This document shows positions 43,788-51,908 of a stretch of 64,000 bases of DNA, piece after piece (position 1 is the first letter of the stretch; each line of letters opens with the position of its first letter). The notes beneath the pieces are model-generated. The model saw nothing but the letters and a program-made list of their open reading frames with translations, was not told the origin of the DNA and searched no databases. The translations under genes were made by a program, and so were the position numbers. The stretch is from Rummeliibacillus pycnus_A (GTDB lineage: Bacteria; Bacillota; Bacilli; Bacillales_A; Planococcaceae): positions 1,302,001-1,366,000 of the forward strand of contig NZ_CP132291.1 of the NCBI RefSeq assembly GCF_044359855.1, given 5' to 3'.

Positions 43788-45044
43788 TTATTTGAACCTT
43801 GTTAATAGTGTTTTCCTCCATTGTGCTAAAAGATAGAGTGAGCCAGTCATGACAACAATGCATGTGCCGTCTAGCTTTTCACTGATAATATGAACAATAT
43901 TTTGTTTGGAAATCTGCTTATCACCACCATGACTTAAGTCACGTATTTTTTCTGCAGACATTGCTCTCTCATTATCAACATCAACAAATGTGAAACTTGT
44001 ACTTACTTCTTCTAATAGTCTTAAAACTCCTGCTACATCCTTATCTTTTAACATTCCCATTACAAAGTGAATCTTTTGTCCTGGAAATTCTTCTTTAATC
44101 GTTTCTACAAGTGCTTTTGCGCTAGCAGGATTATGTGCCCCATCAACATATAGATTTGGTGCAAGTTTTTCAAATCGGCCAGCAAGATGTGCAGCATGAA
44201 TCCCATTTTGAAGAAGCTCATTTTCTATTTGGATTCCTTGGTACTTGGCAAATAAGGTAAAGGCAGTAATCGCAAGGGCCATATTACTTCTTTGATGAAT
44301 ACCTGGCATGTTGCGTTGTAAATGAGTAAACTCGAAATTTTTGCTAATGTATTTTTCATACTCCTCTTCAGTTTCAATCGAAAAGTCTTTTCCAAAAACA
44401 TAAAGTGGTGCATGCTGTTTTGCTGCTTCTTCTTCGAAAACAGCCAAGGCTTCATTTGGAAGAGCACCAATAACGATTGGTCTTTCTTTTTTGACAATAC
44501 CTGCTTTATGGTAAGCAATTTCCGCTAATGTATCACCTAAAAAGTTTGTATGTTCTAATGAAATGCTCGGTACTACAGAGACAATCGGTGTCATTACATT
44601 TGTACAATCGAAGCGCCCCCCCATGCCACATTCAATAATGGCGATATCTGGAGAAAACCGACTAAAAGCAAGGTATGCCGCAACTGTTAGTAATTCGAAG
44701 TCTGTTAGTTTACCATCAAGACCTGCATCATTCATAATTTTGAAGATTGCATCCAATTCTTTTGGTTCGATGGGCTTTTCATTCAGTTGTATTTGATCAT
44801 GGACATCCTCAATGCACGGAGACATAAAAGTGGCTGTTTTTAATCCATGAGATTTTGCAATATGTTGGATAAAGCTACTTGTTGAACCTTTTCCATTCGT
44901 TCCTGCTAAATGGATAACAGGTAAATTATTTTGTGGATTTCCAACCAATTCTAATGCTATGTGCATCGCATCTAATCCTGGTTTGATTGCTGGATCACTT
45001 GTAATATGCCAACGTTCTTTATATTCATCTAGTTTAGGGATCAT
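43788..45044 (-). CDS. folC: Bifunctional folylpolyglutamate/dihydrofolate synthase
   Basis: A 418-aa ATP-dependent ligase of the Mur family adding glutamates to folates. P-loop HLAGTNGKGSTSSFIQHIA, ECGMGGRFDCTNV, SLEHTNFLGDTLAEIAYHKAG and the C-terminal VDGAHNPASAKAL are intact. It lies between valS and comC in B. subtilis; here the pilus block and the cyclase separate it from comC. Confidence 0.95.
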   Translation of the reverse strand: MIPKLDEYKERWHITSDPAIKPGLDAMHIALELVGNPQNNLPVIHLAGTNGKGSTSSFIQHIAKSHGLKTATFMSPCIEDVHDQIQLNEKPIEPKELDAIFKIMNDAGLDGKLTDFELLTVAAYLAFSRFSPDIAIIECGMGGRFDCTNVMTPIVSVVPSISLEHTNFLGDTLAEIAYHKAGIVKKERPIVIGALPNEALAVFEEEAAKQHAPLYVFGKDFSIETEEEYEKYISKNFEFTHLQRNMPGIHQRSNMALAITAFTLFAKYQGIQIENELLQNGIHAAHLAGRFEKLAPNLYVDGAHNPASAKALVETIKEEFPGQKIHFVMGMLKDKDVAGVLRLLEEVSTSFTFVDVDNERAMSAEKIRDLSHGGDKQISKQNIVHIISEKLDGTCIVVMTGSLYLLAQWRKTLLTRFK

Positions 45045-45126
45045 TTCAACACTCCGTCCTATATATTCCTTCGTTTTCGTGCTAAACTTTTATATATTAT
45101 TATAGCACTAGTATTAAGGGGATTTT

Positions 45127-45996
45127 ATGATGAAAACTTGTTGGATTATTTACAATGGAAGTCTCGTAAACGATAAATTTCTAGACCAAGCAAGATTGAT
45201 GGCAGAAGCTGCTCAACAACTACACGTTCAACCGACTATTTATAAAAACTATGAAATAATGATGAATCTAGACGAAGAGCTTCAAAACAAACCTGATTTC
45301 GTTATCTTTTTGGACAAAGATATTTTACTCGCTACTTATTTAAAAAATAGTGGTATCCCAGTTTTCAATGATCCAGAAGTCATCGAGACGTGTGACAATA
45401 AGGCGAAACAATACATACAGCTTTCAAAGGCTCACATACCAATGCCTATGACCATTATTGCACCAAAGGTGTATTCAAACTTCACAATTCGTGATAGTGG
45501 CTATTTTGAAAGAGTCTTACAAACATTAGGTCTTCCAATGATTATTAAAGAGGGACATGGATCTTTTGGAATGAAGGTCTATTTGATTAATACAGAAGAA
45601 GAATTCTTTGAAAAAGTGGATGAATTAAGAGGTGTCGATTTTGTTTTCCAACAATTTATCGATTCTAGTCGCGGCCGCGATATTCGTGTAAATATTATTG
45701 GCGATGATGTAGTAGCCTCTATGTATCGTCATTCTGAAACCGATTTTCGTGCAAATATTACAAATGGTGGCAAAGCAGAAAAAATTGTTTTAACAGATCA
45801 CCAAAAAGAAGTTGCCATTCGAGCAGCAAAAGCTGTCGGTGCAGAATTCGCTGGTGTAGATTTATTATTCGGGCCAGATGAGGAACCCATCGTATGTGAA
45901 GTCAATGCTGCAGCACATATCAGAAATCTCTACAATATAACCGGGGTTAATGTAGGTGTTCAATTTATCGAATATATATTGAAGAAAATCGGGTGA
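45127..45996 (+). CDS. RimK-type ATP-grasp ligase 1
   Basis: A 289-aa ATP-grasp enzyme. ATP-binding GLPMIIKEGHGSFGMKVYLI, then FIDSSRGRDIRVNIIGDDVV, RANITNGGKAEKI and the metal-binding end CEVNAAAHIRNLYNITGVNV match RimK-family carboxylate-amine ligases (amino-acid or peptide ligation). GGGG precedes the ATG pair. It diverges from folC and overlaps nearly with a second, different ATP-grasp gene one base downstream. The substrate cannot be told. Confidence 0.85.
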   Translation: MMKTCWIIYNGSLVNDKFLDQARLMAEAAQQLHVQPTIYKNYEIMMNLDEELQNKPDFVIFLDKDILLATYLKNSGIPVFNDPEVIETCDNKAKQYIQLSKAHIPMPMTIIAPKVYSNFTIRDSGYFERVLQTLGLPMIIKEGHGSFGMKVYLINTEEEFFEKVDELRGVDFVFQQFIDSSRGRDIRVNIIGDDVVASMYRHSETDFRANITNGGKAEKIVLTDHQKEVAIRAAKAVGAEFAGVDLLFGPDEEPIVCEVNAAAHIRNLYNITGVNVGVQFIEYILKKIG

Positions 45997-45997
45997 G

Positions 45998-46813
45998 ATG
46001 ATGAAACACGCCTATCTTTTATACGAGCAACAAGATGCAGAGAAAAATGGTATTTTTATCGAACAAGTGATAGAAGCTGCGAAAAAGCATGATATCGAAC
46101 TCTCATTAGTTATCACAGATGGAATCGACCTAAACTTTTTGGATACAACTTTTGGCGAGCCACTATTTGTCTGGAATCGTACGCGTAATGCCCAAATTGC
46201 TAAAAAGTTAGAACTTATAGGTATTAAAGTATTTAATAGTTCATTTGTGAATGCCTTAGCAAATGATAAAAAAAACACCTTGCAGTTTGCACAACTTCAA
46301 GGAATTCCTACTGTTCCAATTCTATTGGATCACCAGATTCAGCAATACCCTGTCATCATTAAAACAATTGATGGGCATGGTGGTAATGAAGTTGCACTAT
46401 GCAAAAATGTAGATGAACTGACAGACCTTCAAGAGAAATGGCATAATCGCAAAACAATTATCCAGCCATATATCGAATCAAATGCAACAGATGTCAGAGT
46501 TTGGGTTCTAGGTTCAGAGATCATTGGCACTGTCAAACGAATAGGCGGACAAGATTTCCGCTCCAACTACACTTTAGGTGGAACAATTGAAAAATACGAA
46601 TTAGATGCTGAGAAACGAGAACAGGTTAAGAGGCTGCAGAAAGCTTTAAAAAGCGATTATATCGGCATAGACTTTTTACTGTTACCCAGTGGTGATTGGA
46701 TACTAAATGAAATTGAAGATCCGGTTGGGGCTAGATCCTATTACGAGTTATATGATGAGTTTTTACCGTCACTGATCATCGAATACTTTAATCAACAAAA
46801 AGAAAGGGCGTAA
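45998..46813 (+). CDS. RimK-type ATP-grasp ligase 2
   Basis: A 271-aa paralogue of the preceding gene: QYPVIIKTIDGHGGNEVALC, YIESNATDVRVWVLGSEIIG, RSNYTLGGTIEKYEL and NEIEDPVGARSYYELYD. The NEIEDPVGAR end differs from the CEVNAAAH end of ligase 1, so the pair may act on different acceptors in one pathway or form a heteromer. Spacing (one base) implies one operon ending at the terminator near 46820. Confidence 0.85.
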   Translation: MMKHAYLLYEQQDAEKNGIFIEQVIEAAKKHDIELSLVITDGIDLNFLDTTFGEPLFVWNRTRNAQIAKKLELIGIKVFNSSFVNALANDKKNTLQFAQLQGIPTVPILLDHQIQQYPVIIKTIDGHGGNEVALCKNVDELTDLQEKWHNRKTIIQPYIESNATDVRVWVLGSEIIGTVKRIGGQDFRSNYTLGGTIEKYELDAEKREQVKRLQKALKSDYIGIDFLLLPSGDWILNEIEDPVGARSYYELYDEFLPSLIIEYFNQQKERA

Positions 46814-46845
46814 TAAATCATTACACCCTTTCCTTTATTTTTCAC
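46800..46845. terminator. Bidirectional terminator after the ATP-grasp pair
   Basis: Stem 46802-46814 with 46820-46832 (GAAAGGGCGTAAT type, one mismatch), with TTTATTTTT on the plus side and TTTTTG on the minus side. The left arm includes the stop codon of ligase 2. Confidence 0.82.
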
Positions 46846-47146
46846 AAGCAATATTGTCGTTATCACGATCTAAGTCATAGTTTTCATGTATTGCCTTTTT
46901 GTAAATACTAGATGATACCTTTGCAGAAGAATATCGATATATAATACCACCGTGACGTTGATGTACAGCGTTTTTAGTTTTAGCTGATTTCTTTACCCCA
47001 TGTGGATATACATGGTTAAAAGCCTTACAGCTTGAGTAAATTCCTGTACCACGAGCATTTGCATCATGATTATCTACAAATGTCGTACCTAAAAATGTAG
47101 TTGCGGCAAGGGCTGTTGCGACGCATAATTTCAGTGTTCGTTTCAA
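46835..47146 (-). CDS. Secreted Excalibur calcium-binding domain protein
   Basis: A 103-aa exported protein. TTG start at 47146, 7 bases after AGGAGG. Signal peptide (KLCVATALAATTFLGTTFVD), then an Excalibur-type segment: CKAFNHVYPHGV paired with YDLDRDNDNIACE, the Dx(D/N)xD calcium loop flanked by Cys. Single-gene unit. Function beyond calcium binding is not known. Confidence 0.85.
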   Translation of the reverse strand: MKRTLKLCVATALAATTFLGTTFVDNHDANARGTGIYSSCKAFNHVYPHGVKKSAKTKNAVHQRHGGIIYRYSSAKVSSSIYKKAIHENYDLDRDNDNIACEK

Positions 47147-47314
47147 ATCAATTCCTCCTAAAAATACTCCATTATAATAATAGATTAAAATAAATAACTT
47201 AATATCAAAAACATCAAAACTCAGTAAATCCAGTAATATTATATTAATATATTTTCATTTATATACGTACTTTTGAGCTATTTATTTAGCAAAGTTTATG
47301 AATGACAAAATTAA

Positions 47315-47352
47315 AGTATAAAAAAACGCTCAGAACAAGTCTGAGCGTTTTT
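47315..47352 (-). terminator. Terminator of valS
   Basis: Perfect 13-bp stem (47322-47334 with 47340-47352, loop ACAAG) with a minus-strand T tail, just after the valS stop. The rest of 47147-47314 is AT-rich with no feature I can support. Confidence 0.9.
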
Positions 47353-47358
47353 GCTTTA

Positions 47359-50007
47359 TTACATATTTTTCAATTCAGCAATTCGTTTTTCAACGGTAGC
47401 GAATTTTTCAAGGTAGTCCGCTTCTTTTTCGCGTTCAGCTGCAACTACTTCGTCTGGTGCTTTTGATACGAAGCGTTCGTTGTTTAGCTTACCTTGAACA
47501 CGTTTTACTTCTTTATTCCATTTTTCAAGTTCATGATTTAGACGTTCGATTTCAGCTGCTACATCGATTAAACCCTCAAGTGGTAAGAATAGCTCTGCAC
47601 CTGATACAACTGCTGACATTGTTTTCATTTCAGGTTGTAAGTTTTCACCTAAAGTTAGTGTTTCTGGGTTACAGAATTTTTCGATATACGCTTTGTTGTC
47701 TTCAAGTACTGCTAATGTCGCTGCATCTTTTGCCGAGATGTACATTGGCACTTTTTTACTCATTGGTGTATTTACTTCTGCACGGATATTACGTACTGCA
47801 CGGATGATATCCATTAGCAATTTCATATCTTGAGATTGTTGATCAAAAGTATATTCTGGGTTCACTACTGGCCATGAAGCGTGAGTGATAGATACTCCTT
47901 CATGAGGAAGGTTTTGCCAGATTTCTTCAGTGATAAATGGCATTAATGGATGTAATAGACGCATTGTGTTGTCTAGTACATAAGCTAGTACGGAACGAGT
48001 CATTTTCTTCGCTGCTTCATCTTCACCGTATAATGGTAATTTCGCCATTTCAATGTACCAGTCACAGAAATCATCCCAGATAAAGTTGTGTAATTGACGG
48101 CCAACTTCACCAAATTCGTATTTATCAGCAAGTTTAGTTACTTCTTCGATTGTTTCGTTTAAGCGTGTTAAAATCCATTTATCTGCAACAGATTTTTCGC
48201 CTGAAAGATCGATTTCATCATATGTCATGCCATCCATATTCATCAATGCGAAACGAGATGCATTCCAAATTTTGTTTGCAAAGTTCCAAACAGATTCCAC
48301 TTTTTCAGTTGTGTAACGTAAATCTTGACCAGGTGATGAGCCAGTTGCTAAGAAGTAACGCAATGAGTCTGCACCATATTTTTCGATAACATCCATTGGG
48401 TCAACGCCGTTACCAAGTGATTTAGACATTTTGCGACCTTCGCCGTCACGTACTAAACCGTGGATTAATACGTCTTTGAATGGACGTTCTCCAGTGAATT
48501 CAAGACCTTGAAAAATCATACGAGAAACCCAGAAGAAGATGATGTCATAGCCTGTTACTAATGTACTTGTTGGATAGTAGCGTTTGTATTCTGCGCTTGC
48601 TTCATCAGGCCAGCCCATTGTAGAAAATGGCCATAATGCAGAAGAGAACCAAGTATCAAGAACGTCTTCATCACGATTCCAATTTTCTTCATCTGCTGGT
48701 GCTTCTTTACCTACGTAAACTTCACCTGTTTCTTTGTGGTACCAAGCTGGGATTTGGTGACCCCACCATAATTGACGAGAAATACACCAATCATGAACAT
48801 TTTCCATCCAGCGAGAGTATGTGTTTTCGAAACGGTTTGGCACAAAGTTTACCTTTTCCATTTCTTTTTCTTGAAGTTCAAGAGCAGCTTTTGCTAGAGG
48901 TTCCATTTTAACGAACCATTGTGCTGAAAGGTAAGGTTCTACAACAACACCAGTACGTTCAGAGTGACCTACTGAATGCATATGGTCTACGATTTTAATA
49001 AGTACACCTTGTTCTTGTAAGTCTTTTACGATCTGTTTACGGCATTCAAAACGATCCATACCTTGATATTTACCAGCATTTTCATTCATTGTACCGTCTT
49101 CGTTCATCACGATAATACGTTCTAAGTTGTGGCGGTTACCTACTTCAAAATCATTAGGGTCATGAGCTGGAGTCATTTTAACAACACCCGTACCGAATTC
49201 CAAGTCAACATAGTCATCTGCAACGATTGGAAGTTCGCGACCTACGATTGGAAGAATCGCAGTTTTACCTACTAAATGAGCGTAGCGTTCATCTTTAGGG
49301 TTTACAGCAATACCAGTATCACCAAGCATTGTTTCTGGACGAGTTGTTGCGATTTCAAGTTTGCCAGATCCATCAGCTAATGGGTATTCCATGTGATAGA
49401 AAGCACCTTGAACATCTTTGTAGATTACTTCAATATCAGATAATGCAGTTTTCGCTTGTGGATCCCAGTTGATGATGCGTTCACCGCGGTAGATTAAGTC
49501 TTTTTCGTAAAGTTTTACGAATACTTCTTTTACAGCGTCTGATAGGCCTTCATCTAATGTGAAGCGTTCACGAGAATAATCTAATGCAAGACCCATCTTA
49601 GCCCATTGTTGACGGATTGTTCCTGCATACTCTTCTTTCCATTCCCACGTTTTTTCGAGGAATTTTTCGCGACCTAAGTCGTAACGAGAAATATTTTGTT
49701 CACGTAGTTTTGCTTCTACTTTTGCTTGTGTTGCAATACCTGCATGGTCCATACCTGGTAACCATAGAGCATCGTAACCCTGCATACGTTTCATACGGAT
49801 TAGAATATCTTGAAGCGTTGTATCCCAAGCGTGACCTAAGTGTAATTTACCTGTTACGTTTGGTGGTGGAATCACGATGGAATATGGTTGTTTTCCACTT
49901 TCAGGTTGTGCTTTGAAGAATTCACCTTCAAGCCACCATTCATAACGACCTTGTTCAATGGACTGTGGATCATACTTTGTTGGCATAGATGTGTTTTGTT
50001 CAGTCAA
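47359..50007 (-). CDS. valS: Valyl-tRNA synthetase
   Basis: An 882-aa class I synthetase with HIGH-type PPNVTGKLHLGHAWD, KMSKS-type GRKMSKSLGNGVDP, an editing domain and the C-terminal coiled coil (AAEIERLNHELEKWNKEVKR). The start is a TTG at 50007, 7 bases after AGGAGGT. It is controlled by a T-box leader directly upstream. Confidence 0.98.
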   Translation of the reverse strand: MTEQNTSMPTKYDPQSIEQGRYEWWLEGEFFKAQPESGKQPYSIVIPPPNVTGKLHLGHAWDTTLQDILIRMKRMQGYDALWLPGMDHAGIATQAKVEAKLREQNISRYDLGREKFLEKTWEWKEEYAGTIRQQWAKMGLALDYSRERFTLDEGLSDAVKEVFVKLYEKDLIYRGERIINWDPQAKTALSDIEVIYKDVQGAFYHMEYPLADGSGKLEIATTRPETMLGDTGIAVNPKDERYAHLVGKTAILPIVGRELPIVADDYVDLEFGTGVVKMTPAHDPNDFEVGNRHNLERIIVMNEDGTMNENAGKYQGMDRFECRKQIVKDLQEQGVLIKIVDHMHSVGHSERTGVVVEPYLSAQWFVKMEPLAKAALELQEKEMEKVNFVPNRFENTYSRWMENVHDWCISRQLWWGHQIPAWYHKETGEVYVGKEAPADEENWNRDEDVLDTWFSSALWPFSTMGWPDEASAEYKRYYPTSTLVTGYDIIFFWVSRMIFQGLEFTGERPFKDVLIHGLVRDGEGRKMSKSLGNGVDPMDVIEKYGADSLRYFLATGSSPGQDLRYTTEKVESVWNFANKIWNASRFALMNMDGMTYDEIDLSGEKSVADKWILTRLNETIEEVTKLADKYEFGEVGRQLHNFIWDDFCDWYIEMAKLPLYGEDEAAKKMTRSVLAYVLDNTMRLLHPLMPFITEEIWQNLPHEGVSITHASWPVVNPEYTFDQQSQDMKLLMDIIRAVRNIRAEVNTPMSKKVPMYISAKDAATLAVLEDNKAYIEKFCNPETLTLGENLQPEMKTMSAVVSGAELFLPLEGLIDVAAEIERLNHELEKWNKEVKRVQGKLNNERFVSKAPDEVVAAEREKEADYLEKFATVEKRIAELKNM

Positions 50008-50082
50008 TACAATGACCTCCTTTAATGTCTCATCATAGTATGAAGTATAGGGGCTTTTGAACGAGCTACCTCCGCTTTAAAA

Positions 50083-50325
50083 TAAAAAAAACCTTCACCC
50101 TAGAAAAAGGGCGAAGGAATATTCGCGGTACCACCTTAATTTCAGCACAAATCGGCTGACACTTCATCTCATAACGGCTACTAACCGGTTACTGCTACTT
50201 AATCTTTCACAGAAACTGCTCCAGGGCTACCTTCAAACGACTACTTGAGGAACTTTCACCAACCGTTCCCTCTCTTACAAGTAGGAGCGTTCTACTCCTC
50301 CCCTTCTCAGCATATATATATAGCT
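50083..50325 (-). promoter_or_regulatory. T-box riboswitch of valS
   Basis: A leader of about 240 nt. The conserved T-box sequence AAGGTGGTACCGCG (rc of 50124-50137) is followed by the terminator hairpin CCTTCGCCCT/AGGGTGAAGG (50108-50117 with 50092-50101) and eight T. Stem I features upstream include AGAGAGGGAACGGTTGG. A GUA codon at 50230-50228 is the likely specifier and fits tRNA-Val. When tRNA-Val is uncharged, the antiterminator forms and valS is transcribed. Confidence 0.93.
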
Positions 50326-50331
50326 GTATCC

Positions 50332-50360
50332 ATTGTAACGAATACGTCATTGTTTTTCAA
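50332..50360 (-). promoter_or_regulatory. Sigma-A type promoter for valS
   Basis: On the minus strand TTGAAA (50355-50360) and TACAAT (50332-50337) are 17 bases apart, placing the start just before the T-box. Confidence 0.7.
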
Positions 50361-50568
50361 GTTTTTCAGAATACTTAAAACAAATTTCAACTTTCTTCAC
50401 ATGGAATCACTGTACATTTGTATAGAGGACTATGCCCCTAAAGAAGAGGATAATAATCATTTTTGCTATTTCTTAGTAAATGATGCCCTTTTACTAGAGG
50501 AAGGGATCACATAGAATCATAATCATTTCCCAAAAACAACAGATAAAAAATTTAACTTTATAAATGAA

Positions 50569-50876
50569 ATGTGTATGACATTTGCAGCAGGTTACTATTA
50601 TTTCTTTTTGAAAGGTGAAGATTCACATATATTATCTAAATAAAATATTAATGTAAATCACTTAAATAGCTTTTTCACCGATATATCAGATTACAAAAAA
50701 TGGATATTCAACAGTTGCATTGATTGATAATGTCTATACAAATTTAAAGGTAGCAGTAATGACGAAAATCGATGACCGATCCCCAGCTATTTTTAGAAAT
50801 CGAAAATAATTCTTTAACCAATACTATATTTGATACAACAACTAAAGAAACTAAAACAATTACTTACCCACTTTAA
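50569..50876 (+). pseudogene. Remnant of an unidentified small gene
   Basis: Three short frames in a row on the plus strand look like pieces of one gene: one ending GYYYFFLKGEDSHILSK (stop near 50641), one reading GYSTVALIDNVYTNLKVAV, and after a frame change TDPQLFLEIENNSLTNTIFD to a stop at 50876. A strong terminator follows at once, as after a real gene. I do not recognise the family. The 50361-50568 stretch before it holds no gene I can support. Confidence 0.35.
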
Positions 50877-50880
50877 CTAC

Positions 50881-50926
50881 AAAAATCCATCCCTAGCAAC
50901 ATATATTACTAGGAATGGATTTTTTA
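50881..50926 (+). terminator. Terminator after the degraded gene
   Basis: Arms 50881-50896 and 50909-50925 (AAAAATCCATCCCTAG against CTAGGAATGGATTTTT, one mismatch), with T residues on the plus strand. Confidence 0.75.
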
Positions 50927-50949
50927 ATTAACAGAAAGGAGATGGAATT

Positions 50950-51144
50950 TTGAAAAAAAATCGTTACAATCCTTATTTACTTCCCCCTTGGTTGAGAAAG
51001 ACTAGATTTTATTGCAGAAATATCATTATTCCTATTTCATGCTTTCAATTTGTTCGTGTCATAATATTTCCTACAACATGGGATATAATCATACTTTTAT
51101 TCTTAATACTTCTTTGTTTTTTATTAATAACGGATTTTATTTAA
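50950..51144 (+). CDS. Small membrane protein, unknown function
   Basis: A 64-aa ORF from a TTG at 50950, 8 bases after AAAGGAG, a strong site that argues for translation. The N-terminal 25 residues are basic (KKNRYNPYLLPPWLRKTRFY), followed by hydrophobic segments (IIIPISCFQFVRVIIFPTTW and IIILLFLILLCFLLI). Its last 21 bases overlap the end of the convergent SpoVID-like gene. I recall similar short proteins in Bacillales spore-formers but cannot name the family. Confidence 0.6.
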   Translation: MKKNRYNPYLLPPWLRKTRFYCRNIIIPISCFQFVRVIIFPTTWDIIILLFLILLCFLLITDFI

Positions 51145-51717
51145 TGGTATTTGGACTCTCGTATAATGTTCTTCTAAATCCCACAAAAATTCACTCAATA
51201 TGGATTCCTCTGAATCTGCAACAGCATCCATATCTGTAGCTGTTTCTGAATGAAGAATCACTGCATTACTTTCAAAGGGCTGTGCTACTTCCAGTGATTC
51301 TTTTTCTTCTGGCACCTCATCATAGAGGCAATCCACATGGCATTTAATATTGCAAACACCATCTTCTCGCAATTGTACATCAACATCTCTTGTATTTAAT
51401 TGAATGGATGAATGTACTATACCCTCTTTTGGCAGACTAACGTCTAAAGGAATCGCGTATTCAAAATATCCTTGCTTCTCTTGCCATTCCACCTCATCTA
51501 TTAAGGTACATTCATTTGATAATTGTTTTTCTCTTTCCTTGCCTGCGTCAAATTCCAGAAAAGCTGATAAATGATAAATCCCTGAAAGCGATACTGATAA
51601 ATCATCAACTTGTTGTTCCCAACGTGGTTTAACATGAATATCGTTCGCTTTTACTGGGCAGCCATAAGTTTCTGGAAAAATAAATGCCTCATTTATTTCC
51701 CAGGTAATTTTTTGCAC
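51124..51717 (-). CDS. spoVID: SpoVID-like spore coat protein lacking the LysM domain
   Basis: A 197-aa protein at the B. subtilis spoVID position (between hemL and valS). Its first 140 residues resemble the SpoVID N-terminal domain: a SPOCS-like beta domain (VSLSGIYHLSAFLEFD, YFEYAIPLDVSLPKEG, NIKCHVDCLYDEVPEEK). An acidic tail follows (SEESILSEFLWDLEEHYTRV), resembling the region through which coat proteins contact SpoIVA. B. subtilis SpoVID is about 575 aa and ends in LysM; here both the long acidic middle and LysM are missing. GTG start at 51717, 9 bases after AGGAGG. Confidence 0.7.
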   Translation of the reverse strand: MQKITWEINEAFIFPETYGCPVKANDIHVKPRWEQQVDDLSVSLSGIYHLSAFLEFDAGKEREKQLSNECTLIDEVEWQEKQGYFEYAIPLDVSLPKEGIVHSSIQLNTRDVDVQLREDGVCNIKCHVDCLYDEVPEEKESLEVAQPFESNAVILHSETATDMDAVADSEESILSEFLWDLEEHYTRVQIPLNKIRY

Positions 51718-51840
51718 TTTGCTATCCCTCCTCTATCTTCATGTATATGCAGATATAATTGAAGATAGAACATATGTCAGGGATAAATTGCCCTTCTAGT
51801 TATGTCATTTGATATATTATATTAGAATAATTATTCGTAT

Positions 51841-51876
51841 ACAAAAAAATCCAGGGAAGGTTTATTCCCTGGATTT
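51841..51876 (-). terminator. Terminator of the heme operon
   Basis: Perfect 12-bp stem (51847-51858 with 51865-51876, loop GGTTTA), then seven T on the minus strand. It lies 30 bases after hemL and separates it from spoVID. Confidence 0.9.
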
Positions 51877-51908
51877 ACTTGATTAGCTCTATGAGCCGGC
51901 TTTTATAT

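Noticed and set aside
47147..47314. Search for tRNA genes in the valS-folC region, where some Bacillus genomes have one nearby.
   Set aside because: No cloverleaf-like sequence or CCA-type end seen; the region is AT-rich filler plus a terminator.
50245..50514. 89-aa plus-strand ORF overlapping the T-box region.
   Set aside because: Most of it is antisense to the valS leader and promoter, and no site precedes it.
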